Shown here one piece after another: positions 52,601-64,000 of a stretch of 64,000 nucleotides of DNA. Source of the stretch: Psoroptes ovis (taxonomy: Eukaryota; Arthropoda; Arachnida; Sarcoptiformes; Psoroptidae). The notes beneath the pieces are model-generated. The model had not been told where the DNA came from. It made no database searches and worked only from the letters and a program-made list of their open reading frames with translations. The translations under genes and the position numbers were made by a program. Position 1 is the first letter of the stretch. Each line of letters starts with the position of its first letter. The stretch lies in the NCBI GenBank assembly GCA_002943765.1, contig PQWQ01000003.1, positions 3,533,501-3,597,500 of the forward strand, given 5' to 3'.

Positions 52601-54112
52601 TTACATCTAAATAATTAGGTGATGCACCTAAATCTAATAATGTTTTCAATGCAATAAAATTTGATTTTTGCACTGCAACATGTAACGCTGTACGACCATC
52701 TTTGGTACGAAAATCAAGTATTGCACCGCCATTTACAATAGCAACAATAATTTGTTGTTGTAATTGATTATTGGATAATTGTAATGATGATGCTATCGAT
52801 AATGGTGTTTCACCACTATTATCATCAACAAAATTTGGATCACAGTTTACTAATGCTTTTGCCAATTTATCTAGATTACCATTTTGTATTGCTTGTATTA
52901 GACGTGAACGTTTGCGCTTTTTTCTTGTTGCGCTTGCTATATTGCAAAATGAATGAAGAAGAAACAATTTTCAATCAATATTTTTCAAATTAATAATCAA
53001 ATTTCATACCTAATGGTAATGTGCTCATTATTTCACCAAAATTTATTCGTTGTTTGTAGAGGAATTCTAGCTGAATTACTTGATTATTATTCTTTTTGAA
53101 TTTTAATATTGATGAACGATTATTATTTTTATTGAAATTATTATCATTGATTGTTAATTGATTATCTGGATCATTCAATTTATTATGATTCAATAAAATT
53201 GGTATATTATTATCGTGATTTACATCAATATTATTATTATTATTCAAATTTTTAAATGAATTATTCGTGCAAAAATAATCATCAAACGTTAGCTGTTCAT
53301 CAAGAAATAAACCTAATTTTGCACTGAATAAACCATAATTTAAACATTGATCATTATGTAGTAATTGTTTCGTTGGTTGATGATGATTGAAATTATTCGT
53401 ATTGACGATCGTTAAACGTTCAATTAAAACATTTTTTACAAACCAAATTGATTGATTATATGAACATGTTATATCAAACTGTGTTGGAAAATGGAGAAAA
53501 AAGAATGAATTCAGAATGAATTTAAATTGAAAAAACTGAATTTCAATCGAAACTTACCTCTGATTGTGTTTCCGGCACAAATACATTCAACAATAATGTA
53601 TCGTTCAATTCATTCAGACCATCATTATTATAATATGGACATGGAAAATAATCATTATTATTATTATTATTAATACTTTTGCTGTTGGTGGTCGATGATG
53701 TTGAATTACTATGATTACTAATTGAATCAATAGTGTTTAGTGATGAATTTCCTGAATCTGATCTTATTAAATCATTATGATCATTCAAATTATTATTATC
53801 AATATTATCGTTATCATTAATTTTATGATTATAATAATGTTGATGATATGATTGTAGATTAGATTGATCATAATCCAATGAATTAAATTGAAAATCTGTT
53901 AATGATGATTTATCATTTTTATCATTTTGTTGTTGTTGTTGCTGTAAACAAATTGCCGATCTCGTTGTCGCTGTTGTTGGTGGCCATTTTATTGATAACG
54001 AATATGATGATAATGATAATATTGACTCTTGTTTTATGTGTACATGTCTCGGCACATTTCTATATGGATTAGAATCACAGATAAGAATTTTAGTTTTATA
54101 TAATGAATTCAT
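46644..54112 (-). CDS. Prosap: Shank, postsynaptic SPN-ankyrin-SH3-PDZ-SAM scaffold
   Basis: Minus-strand coding exons: 54112-53558, 53478-53010, 52936-52476, 52412-51423, 51340-50456, 50398-50321, 50254-49534, 49470-48862, 48798-48503 and 48062-46644; phases agree, giving 2160 aa. Shank is a postsynaptic master scaffold linking receptors, Homer and actin. Order seen: SPN domain (about 172-335: NYGLFSAKLGLFLDEQ, QRINFGE), ankyrin repeats (about 350-570: LDFRTKDGRTALHVAV, NGLTPLYYS, HGWQEIHH, GNTSLHVAA), SH3 (about 720-780: MVRAISDYN..EGYFPACCVEKI), PDZ (about 833-930: GFGFVLRGAKD, GGVADAAGLKRGDFLLAVND), Homer ligand PPPPEF (about 1592), long polyGln region, and C-terminal SAM (about 2090-2155: WTIDDVQEWLQRIGMAEHRL). 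The Homer motif and all five domains make the identity firm. Exon 9 to 10 joining is the least certain step (see alternative end). Confidence 0.95.
48386..48502 (-). CDS. Prosap: Alternative 3' extension of Shank exon 9 (isoform without SAM)
   Basis: If the donor at 48502/48501 (CAG|GTTAGC) is not used, exon 9 reads on in frame to a stop at 48386. This adds 38 residues (VSMKTILKNRSMNDLNRVDD...), ending KYVL, and omits the glutamine-rich exon and SAM. That product would be 1726 aa. The C-terminal -Y-V-L fits a class II PDZ ligand (hydrophobic-x-hydrophobic). Non-repetitive composition up to the stop argues for real coding use. SAM-less Shank isoforms are known in vertebrates, but use here needs transcripts. 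Confidence 0.5.
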   Translation of the reverse strand, partial: VSMKTILKNRSMNDLNRVDDNSNVNAGIQRKTIVKYVL

Positions 54113-56855
54113 ATTTTGCTTTGTTTTAGTATGTCGGATATTTTTTTCTCCAAAAAAAAAAAAAAAAAAAGATTGATTGAATTATTATTATCAATATGAA
54201 TAATTGAATAATGCAATCGATCAATGAAATATTTTGAATGCGGAAAAATTAAGGAAAATTTCATTCAATTCAATCTTCAAAAACGTATCTTCTTTTACTC
54301 AAATTGAATTTGATAAAATCAAAAATAATTTCAAATCAAATTATTATGAGAATTCAAATTGTTTGTTCACAAAAAAAAAACAAAAACAATTGAATAAGAG
54401 AACCGAGGACGAAACGGATATTATTATTAATTTTATCATTGATATTTGATCATTATCATTTATATAATTATCATTTGCAAATCTATGATATTTGATAATC
54501 ATTGACATGAAACAACAACAGAAACATAACACATCACACATTCATTGATTTGAATCGAAAAAACAATTATTATTTATCGTAACCAAAGTATTTTGTGATA
54601 TTTTATTATTATTTCATAAATGTTAGAGTGTTGACTTGAAAAAATTTAAAATAAATAAAAGATCAAAATTCAATGAAAGATGATATAAACACACACAAAC
54701 AATTAAATAAACACAATAATTTTTAAAAATATGAACCAATGTACTTTGATTGATAATACAATACAATGCATCACACTAACAAATGCACACAAAGCGACAA
54801 ATTGTCAAACCGAAATTGAATATTTTGAATCAGTTGTGACTGATTGATCGATTAGTTTATTGATTGATTTAGTATTGAATGTATTTGAAAAAACAGAGAA
54901 ATTTAAGAAAAACAAATGAAATTGACTGGAAGTTTTCAATGCATCTTTACTCAATTGCAATTATACATTTTGCTTGTTTCTAATCATTTCTAATAATCAG
55001 AAATAATCAAAAATAATGATTGATAATAATAATAACGAATGATGATGATAATAATAAATTTTAATGATGATGATGATGATGATGGCAACGTCTATGATGA
55101 TAATACTATTAATTTGTTTTTTTAGTATTTTGTCGTCGTTGTTATCGTTATCATTGTCGATGTATGCACCAGATTATACATGTATTGATATTATTTCGTT
55201 TGATGTTTTCAACAGCGAAAAAAAATGGAAAAAATGGAAAAAAGTCTTAACCTATCGATATACGCGATTGATATCATTATATTTTTCTATTTTTTATTTC
55301 ATTAATTATATTTGGTTTGATTGAAACCCAATTTATTTGGTCTTCGATGATGATGATGATGATCAACGTCAATTTAAGGAATAATAATGATATTAAAAAT
55401 AATAACGTTGATATTGATGATGATTACTCTCACTAATTAGCGTTGATATTGATATTTCGCTCAGATTATTATTATTACATTTGATTGACATTTAATTTTG
55501 ATCTAATTTCATTTCGATTTCATTTTCATTTGATTTCTACTACTTTTAACCCAGAAAAAGTATTAAAATATAAAAATTTTCTCCCATTTTGCAAATTGAA
55601 AATGGAAAATTTGATTCAATGCAATTTAATCTTTGATAATAATAACACTAATAATAATTGACTTGTAAATACATTCATCTTGATTTATAACATTGAATGT
55701 AAAGCTAAGTTGAGAAAATATAAATTTTACTTTCATCCTAGATTACCATTATTCACAATAAATCAAAAAGATTTCAAAAAATTGATTGATTAATATATCA
55801 AAAATAATTGACAAGTAATAAATAATAACAAGTGTTTATTATTTCATTTTTTCGCTTATTAGACAGAAATGTTTTCAAATCAATTAATTGCGATTTCAAT
55901 TAATAAATCAAAGTGATTTTTTTTGCCCCTTAGAAAAACAATAGAAAAATAAATCAACATTTTTCAATGACAAAATTTGTCGTTTTAACTCCTGTTATTT
56001 CTGATAATTTTTCTCTACCTTTGAATACAAAGATTACACACACGTGCGCAGCATCCAATTTAACAGGAGCACACCTTTGGAAATCTGATTGTTTTATGGC
56101 CAAAATCATGAAAGAAATGCCTACTTTCCATTATTTTTCAAATAAAAAAAAAATATGCAAAAATAAACAAATTTATTTCGGATAATTTGAATAAAGAATC
56201 AATTAAAAAATATTGTGTAATTACGCCAAATAATTTGCTTTGAAAATCGATCGAAACACAGCTTACGGAGCAGCAATAAATGCTTGGATTGGATTTCACT
56301 GCCAATGAAAATAAGCAAAGATTCACAGCGAAATTCACATCCAAATTTAGTCTTGAAAATTAATTAATTTTCTTTAAAAAAAAAATTCAATTTAAAAATT
56401 CAATTCAAAATTTTCGTTGAAATGATACATTTTACGATCGTTGAAAAACAGTAGCCCCTTTTGTTTCGTCTTTGATTTACATTTATTTATTACACATTTT
56501 CTCTGTGTGATGATGATGATGATGATTTGAACACATTTTGGCATCATCAGCACCTTGAAGCATTATATTATAGAAACATTAATCAATCAGCCTTTTAATG
56601 TATTTGTATTGAATTCAAATTAATTATTTGTTATTGTTTTCGCTTCTTTGTTACACTTATTATTACACAATTCAAATGATTGAATAATTAAAATGAATGT
56701 AAATGTAAATGAATAAATGAATGTGAATGAATTAATTAATTATTTGAATTGAATGAAATAACAGAAAATAACCGAGGTAAATACGAAATGAAACAAAATA
56801 TTGTAATTATGATCGCCCACATATATTCATTGAATTTTATCTAAAAACATATATA
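54113..56855. other. Upstream region of Shank, no further gene supported
   Basis: An A run lies at about 54151-54168, close to the Shank ATG, with GAT-type microsatellites at 55058-55085. Short frames at 55064-55324 and 55967-56185 are not convincing. Shank promoter and leader exons probably lie here but cannot be placed. Confidence 0.45.
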
Positions 56856-56938
56856 TTAGGTTATCCGTAAAGTTGTGGCCGATTTTCATGAGTAACTCTC
56901 TATTCGATTAAGCAGAATGAACTTTCCGGACAATCTAA
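56856..56938 (-). mobile_element. Mini-mariner element, copy A (~83 bp)
   Basis: Begins TTAGGTTATCCGTAAAGTT and ends AACTTTCCGGACAATCTAA; the two ends are imperfect inverted repeats with mariner-type TIR character. The ~45-bp centre matches copies B and C when reverse-complemented (ATAGAG..GTTACTCATGAAAATCGGC). TA/TTA flanks fit TA target insertion. Confidence 0.65.
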
Positions 56939-57953
56939 TACATTGCGATGAATTTGATCTAATTTTGATCTAATTTTTTTTTTGGTGAAATCGATTCGAT
57001 TATTTCGAGCAGCGAACATTGTCTTGAATTGTCGATGAAATGTTTGAATTTGTTTTTTAAATTTGGATGATTCAAATTGAAAAATGGAAAACAAAATAAT
57101 TGAATCGTCCAATTATTTTCCATTTTTCATTTATTTCTTTGATGATTTACCATCATTATCATCAGTGAATAATGCGAAACATTAACAACAAATGAAATTG
57201 TGAAACATCCAATCAACATCTCAACAAAGTCTATTTAATTTGGCTTTCATTCGAATTCAAAGCATCAAAGTAATGTTTTTTGAACAAATCACAACAAATC
57301 TAAAGCGTTTGGTCAGTGTGGAAATAATCAAAGAAATAAACAAGTAGATTTAACGCTTTTTTTGTTGCGCCGAACAAATTAACGTTTGTTCATCATCAAA
57401 TGAAAATGAAATGGCCAATTTGTATGATGATTTCGCGGTGAAGCTTAGAAAAATGAATGGAAATAATACAAATAATAAATACAATCTTTCAACAATATAA
57501 AACTATGACCACAAATAATGATCATCCAAACAAACAAGCGAAATCGAAAATCATCCAAAAATCGTGATTGAAAATGAAATGAAATATATGTGATGATGAT
57601 GCGTGTTTGAGGTTTCATTCCTTTTAAAACTTATTAACTCATTTCAATGGATTTTTTTGTTTGTAATTTTCAAAGAATTCAAAGGCTAAGAGGCCTAAAA
57701 AATGCCACCATTATCTTGGATCATGGCGCATCACTGCATTGTAATTTCAATCATTTTTGGATTTCAATTTCTTCTTAGAACTGAAACATTTCCAAAAACA
57801 AATAAACAGAAACAGACAAACAAACAAATAGAAATGAATCAAATCACATAAAATAATGATTATTTCATTATTTCAATCAGTTCAATCATTTGTATTGTAT
57901 TTGTAATTTGTAATTTGTAATTTATGTGCTTTTGTTGTGTGATTGTGTAAATA

Positions 57954-58032
57954 TAAGGCTGTCCGAAAAGTTCATTCCGCTCGATCAATAGAGTTACTCA
58001 TGGAAATCGGCTAGAACTTTACGGACAACCTA
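57954..58032 (+). mobile_element. Mini-mariner element, copy B (~79 bp)
   Basis: TAAGGCTGTCCGAAAAGTTC to AGAACTTTACGGACAACCTAA. It shares the centre CGATCAATAGAGTTACTCATG with copy C and, reversed, with copy A. It has no coding capacity. Confidence 0.65.
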
Positions 58033-58877
58033 ATAATGTATAAATAATTGAACAGACCATCATCAATTGATTCGAAATTGATCCAGATTAAACATTGGAT
58101 CATTAAAATTCATTCAAAGTATATTTTCAATCGTCAAAAACAAACAAAATTGATCGTCAAAGACCTTAAATTCAACAAAAACAAATTCAAAATCAATGAA
58201 ATGATGATGATGATGATGTGATTGATGCCATTGATGCTTTTGGAGCTTTTGGAGCTGAAACTGAAAAATAAAAAATTTAAAATAATGGTTAACAATCGAG
58301 GTCATTGGCGAAAACAATGTTGTATATTTGAAACAAATATATTTTCTGTGCAAATAATCATAATAAAATCATGTTTCCAATCATAATACGAATGAATGGA
58401 TGGACGAATGAATGGAAAACAAAAATAATTGAATGAATAAATAAACGAATGAATATATGAAATATAATATTGAAAATATTTAAAATTTCTTTTGTTTTTT
58501 CGTATTTTTTTCATCAGTATCTTTCAACAAAGGAAAACATGAATCGTGTATTGAATTTTTATTGCAGAAAATTTTTTTGCTTTGAATTTTGCTTCAAATT
58601 TTATTTTTTGTGATCAAATAAATGCAACAAAAATGAATGCAACAAAATGAATATTGTTTCATTTTCATGAATGTTTCATATCCATGAATACATTCATAAG
58701 CATTTTCGCTGAATATTTACATTTCTTCAGGAGAAGAAGAAAAGGAAAACACAAAAACGAAATGATGATTGATTAATTATAATTATTTTAGAATGGAATA
58801 ATAAAATAATTTATTATTATTTTCAAAAATCATTCATAAAGTATTTAGTATTTAAATATGTTTATTTATTTTTTTTG

Positions 58878-58958
58878 TTAGGTTGTCCGAAAAGTTCATT
58901 CTGCTCGTTCAATAGAGTTTCCTCATGAAAATTGGCAAGAACTTTTCGGACAACCCTT
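58878..58958 (+). mobile_element. Mini-mariner element, copy C (~81 bp)
   Basis: TTAGGTTGTCCGAAAAGTTC to AGAACTTTTCGGACAACCC: nearly perfect 17-18 bp terminal inverted repeats. It is the best-preserved of the three and has the same internal sequence. Confidence 0.7.
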
Positions 58959-58959
58959 T

Positions 58960-61062
58960 AGTTATTTATAAATTTGAATCTAAATAAAATCGAATAAGAT
59001 AAACAATATAAAGTATATGCGAGAGTATCATCTTCGTAAATTATCAATTTATAATTTTGGAGATTTTGAAGATGTTTTTGTATGGAAAAATATGGAAAAT
59101 AGATAAATGAATTAATTCATTGATTTTGAATACAATATTTTCCTAAGCATAATTAAGAACAATATTTGAATATTGTTTTTTTCCTTTCTATCTCCAATCA
59201 CCAAATGTATCTTAATAATACAAATGAATGTTTCTTTATTTCTTATTTTAAATAAATAAAATATGAATCATATTGAATTGAGATATGAATTATGAATTGA
59301 ATAATATGATGATGGATAAATAAATGATGATGATTATTTAAAATGATTTATTTGTTATTTATTTATTAGTTTTGTACTTGTTTCAATCGAATAAAAATTG
59401 CTTGTAGCATTGTTTCATTCATTTTTGAATATTCAAAATATGTTTGTATTAAATGTTTGTAATATTTATAAAACACAAATGAATGAATGAATGGATGAAT
59501 GAATTGTTTACTAAATTAATAAAACATTAACATTTTGAATCATTTATAGCTGTATGATCATTAACGGGTAGAAAATATGTTTGAAATGTTTGTTTCATAT
59601 TTCTGAACATATTTTCGTTTTGTTTCACAAACACAAAATAATTATACAAACAAAAACAAATGATAAATTCATTGTTTACCATTTTGTTGTGTGTTTGTTT
59701 GTTTGTTTCTGTTTGTTTGTATGGTTGAAAATGTTTATAATTTATAATTTTGTAAATTTAAAATGAATTTTTTCGAATGAAAAATGAATTTTTAAAATTA
59801 AAAAAATTCATTTTTACCACTTGACTACGGTCGGAAACAATGATAATAATAATAATAATAATCGTCAGTCTTAATGATGATTTTGAAAGAAAACGATTCA
59901 AATTTTAATTATTATTTTATGCTTTAGTTTTGAATACAATTTTTCATTTTCATAAATAAACAATTCGTCAACGAAGATATTTGTAAAAAAAATTGGTTTA
60001 AAATGGGATTAATTCATTCATTACAACTGTTTTTTGTTGTTTTGGTTGATCGCGAATTGATTGATTAATTAATGATGATGAAGATTATGTTGATCATCAT
60101 CAATGATAATGATAATAATGATGGTAAATCAATCATTTAATCAAATTGATCAATTTTTGTACTTTTTTTTCCTTCGTTTAAATGTTACCATGACATGGAT
60201 AATGTGTGTAATCATCATTATAATAATGATAATGATAGTATTTACAAAGTGATTATGATAATTGCCTTAAAAAACATAATAACAAACACAACCACAGCAA
60301 AGATTAACAACAACAACAGCAACAACATCGACAGCCAAAAGATTATCATTAAAATGATTATCATTTGACAATCTATTTTTCTATTTCGTTTCATGTTTCC
60401 TCGTACATTTAAAATATTATCATTAATTTTGTGTATGCATGTTTTACAATTAATAATTTACAAAAACAATTAATTATCATTGTTTTAAAGCTTCTGGATT
60501 TCATTTTTTTTTTCATTGAAATTGAAATTTCTATTTTTAAATTATTTTACTGACTCATTTGAAATAATTTTAAAGAAATTAAAAGTATTTGAATGAAAAT
60601 CAACATCAGAAGCAGTGAAATTATAAACAAATGAATACGATTCATTTGATTAAATCATTTTCTATAATTTACCATTGAAAACCTCACTTATCAATTAGTG
60701 CTTATTGATCAATGAATCATTGAATCATCATTCAATGATTGATTGACCTTTGCATTTGCATTCGCAAATTTATTGATTCATTTCATCGCATTTGATTAAT
60801 CTAATCAATTCATTGATTCACTTTAATTGATTCATTGATTTATTTGAGAGAAATAATCGATCTTGAATTTTTAATTTAAATTTATTTTATTCAATTTCTG
60901 TTTTCTCTTATTTTTAATATGAAAAAAACACTCATTTTCATTGATCAATCATGTTCAATATCAATGATCCTGTTATGTTTTGTTTCAATTCAAATTTCAT
61001 TCAAAAAATTTAAGAAATTTTGAAAAAATCAAAATTTTCATATCAAATCAAATATGATTGTT

Positions 61063-61093
<31 letters not shown>

Positions 61094-64000
61094 GAAAAAA
61101 GATATTCGATAAATAATTGCTCATCATTATTATGATTATGATCATTAGCCAATCATCTGTCAAAGATAATGATGGTAAATCATTATTATTATTATTATTA
61201 TAATTATTATAATCATTTTTGAATGAAAATATTTATCATTGATATGATGATGATGATGATGTGTAACAAAATACTGTCATGGAAACGAGAAGAAAATTTG
61301 AATATTTCAAATTTTTGGCCGAAAAAAATATTGAAAATATTCAGAAATATTCAAAATAGTCAAAATCCAAAATAAACAAGGAACTGAAAATTATTTTTGT
61401 TTGAAAATTTTCGATCTATTTTCTTCACTTTTCAAGACATTTTATCCATCTTCTATTGATTCAAATCAATCAGTCAGAAATCCTTCCTGAAAACCTTTTT
61501 TCTCGATCGATTGATTCATTTGTCTATTTGTGTGTGTGTGTGTGTATTGAATATCGATCAATTTTCAATTTCTGAATGTGTTTGTCTATCGATCGATTGA
61601 TCAATTTTGAACGAAACAAATCATAATCAATTTTTTGAATAAAAGCAGAATTCAACTGGAATTAACAATAAGAAATCCATTGTTCGAAGTCAAAGTAAAT
61701 CAACGATAATGATGAGAAATGGCAAAAATCAATGATGATCTACCAAACAATCAATGAAATGGTCGATTGATTGTTTATAAAAATAAATAAATGGATCGAT
61801 ATATTCGATTGAAAAGCCAAGAAAAAAAAATCAATTGATTATCCCTAAGTGAATGATCAAAGTTTTTTTTTCCATTCTTCCTTCATTGAAGATCACGATT
61901 ATCTTGGTTACTTCTGGCCAGATGGATTTTTTTTTTTCATTCCACTTCATTGATCATTGAATTGTTGACCATGATTGACCTATGTGATGATAATGATGAT
62001 CATCATCCACAATCATCATTATTGATCAGGAAAGAAACAATAATGATGATAATTCAAGGAATTGATCAATTTTAAGCCTCAGAAAAATCAGTTTAATCAA
62101 TGAATGACATGAGAAAATATCAACAGCAACAACAACCCATGACTTGTTGAAAAGGTTACCTCTTCATTCCATGAGATTTTCAAATGTTTGACAATGAATA
62201 ATTTGAAAATTTTAATCTCAAATTTAATTAGATTCAGTTAATCAAATGATTTATTAATAAATAAATGATCTAACAGCCCTATTTGATGATAAGTAAATCA
62301 ATTTTTTTCCCTTCATTTTATTATTAAAATAAATGTTTATTTTTAATCTTCATTTAATTGACTTTTATTATCATTAATATTACCATTATTACGATCATCA
62401 ACATAATTATGTCAATAAATGATTATCATAATGATGATTATCATTAATGTACATAATAATAATAATAATAACAATAATAGCTTGTAGCTTTGATTATTTT
62501 GGCATATTTTATGTACTCATACACAAACACAAACATTTCAAATACCTGATGAAAAAAAGGTAAAAAGGTAAGATTATAAGTCTTGTAAGAAGAAGTGTGA
62601 TTATCATTTCAAACTGTTCTTGTTAGTTGTTGTTGTTGTTGTTGGTTGTTGACTGACGCGAAAAAAGCAAAAATCAGTAGTCGTTTTAAAATGGATTTTT
62701 TTTTCTTTAAATGGATTTAATCTATTTTATGGTTTTTTGATGATGATGATGACGGTGATGATGATGATTAGACCATCAGTGAACCATCGAATAAATAACC
62801 ATCAAATAATGGAGAAAATATCATCAAAAATAATAAAGAAAAGATTAATCAAAATCCATTATTATTATTTTTTTGAATATTTTTCCTTCATCATAAACAT
62901 AGACTCTATGTCATGGAAAGAAACAAGAATAAAAATAAATCTTTTGTTTCATCAAAATAATCATTAAATGATGATTATTTTACTTGAAGAATAATGTGAA
63001 CAACCATAATCACACACGAATATTTTTCATGATTTTTTTTGATATAATGAATCAGAAATAACAATAAGAAATTAGATCATCATCATCATCATCATCATCA
63101 AATGAAATTTGATGATGACATTAATTGAATTTCAAAACTTGAAACATAAGAAGCTTTAGAAACATTTGGTATCTTTGTATAAATGTCATCATCATCATCA
63201 TATCGTTATGAATTTGACCAATAACATTTTGTCCATTAAGCAAAAAACAAACGACCAATTCAGCACCGTTAATGAAATACGAAACAAAACATGTCATCAT
63301 CATCATCGTTATGAGCATTCCATTAAATTTAATTTAATTTTAAACACAATGATGATCAACTTGATACTCATCAACAACTCAGCAATTCAACGATATACGA
63401 TATTTGAAAATGAATGATGTGAATTTCGCTGGGAGTTTCGGGGAAATTCATGGGAATTTTCCAAGATTTTCATTAACAAATGATTTTAAATCGAAATACA
63501 AATGATTCAAATATCAAAATACGAAATCATATTTTTATCTTCAAATGACCAATTGAAATTTTCATATTTTTTTCCTCGAATAATTTTCGGGTGGTGAAAA
63601 TTTTTCCCGGAAACCAAAAATGATGACAAACATGTGGATGATAATAACGGTGATGGTGATGACAAACAACGATGATAATGTTGATGATGACAAACAATAT
63701 TTTGACCGAAAAATTTTCCGCCACTTTGTTCGGTGTGAATGAATGGAAAATATTGTTTGTCAAACAAATATTTTGTTTGACCAAAATAACAATCGAAAAT
63801 GATACAACAACAAACAGCAACAACCTGTTGATACATCAACGATGATTGTGATCATCAACATAATGATGTTTCCATAGTCCATTGATCATATCGTATCGTA
63901 TTGATCGATCAATCATCTTTTCCGTTATTTGCAGTTGACAAATTTTAAATTAAACAAATACGGATCCGATCAGGTTGACATCGGTTTGTTGTATGTGAAC
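58960..64000. other. AT-rich intergenic DNA, no gene seen
   Basis: Microsatellites (TG run 61529-61545, CAT/GAT repeats at several places), a 25-base T run at 61069-61093, and short frames of simple composition only. A short GGGAATTTC-like repeat lies at about 63425-63472. Confidence 0.5.
61069..61093 (+). repeat. 25-base T homopolymer
   Basis: Uninterrupted T run read directly. Others of about 22 bases are at 3648-3669 and 36267-36288, and an A run of about 18 is at 54151-54168. Confidence 0.85.

Noticed and set aside
55064..55324. 86-codon frame starting with seven Met
   Set aside because: It begins in an ATG microsatellite, has no domain and continues as hydrophobic low complexity; not a credible gene.
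55967..56185. 72-codon frame with mixed composition
   Set aside because: No homology recognised, no splice context, Lys-rich simple end. Insufficient support.
1..64000. CRISPR arrays, bacterial operons, riboswitches, tRNA/rRNA genes
   Set aside because: The window is eukaryotic with spliced genes; no regularly spaced repeats, ribosome binding sites or cloverleaf-like GC-rich folds were noticed, although a tRNA scan could not be run.

Overview
This window looks like nuclear DNA from a small-genome arthropod, most likely an acariform (astigmatid, dust-mite-like) mite. The evidence is very AT-rich intergenic DNA, many introns of about 60-140 bp with GT..AG borders, asparagine/glutamine/serine runs inside conserved proteins, and a cuticle protein with a chitin-binding R&R domain. 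The species call is inference; no rRNA, tRNA or mitochondrial marker was found. All exon structures below were assembled by hand from splice signals and reading-frame phase, with no transcript support.

Layout. About 1-3.7 kb is AT-rich DNA with no gene seen. At 4.07-5.58 kb (+) lies a secreted low-complexity protein whose first coding exon is only the ATG. About 5.7-14.9 kb holds no gene I can support. At 14.97-18.13 kb (+) is fascin in five coding exons. At 18.9-20.3 kb (+) is a Lys/Ser-rich protein I do not recognise. At 20.63-20.95 kb (+) is a short SVIP (p97/VCP inhibitor) homologue. At 25.4-27.9 kb (-) is an alpha/beta-type syntrophin, and at 30.7-31.2 kb (-) an R&R cuticle protein. A Gypsy-type LTR/gag remnant lies at 33.6-34.2 kb, and a fold-back element with two 367-bp arms that match throughout by eye at about 34.96-35.87 kb. 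At 37.36-39.55 kb (+) is an ERICH3 (DUF4590) homologue, convergent with an FRS2-like adaptor at 39.94-42.04 kb (-). At 43.9-44.4 kb (-) is a small secreted basic protein of unknown function. At 46.6-54.1 kb (-) is Shank, complete from SPN to SAM. From 55 to 64 kb no gene is supported, but three ~80-bp mariner-ended mini-elements sit within 2.1 kb.

How the genes relate. There is no operon. Several products are scaffolds or adaptors at membrane-cytoskeleton junctions: Shank and syntrophin (both PDZ scaffolds), FRS2-like (myristoylated PTB adaptor), fascin (actin bundling) and SVIP (myristoylated p97 regulator). I saw no defence-type or otherwise new multi-gene system. The most unusual items are the long hairpin element, the mini-mariner cluster, two predicted Shank C-termini with paired 3'UTR stem-loops, and two unrecognised protein genes.
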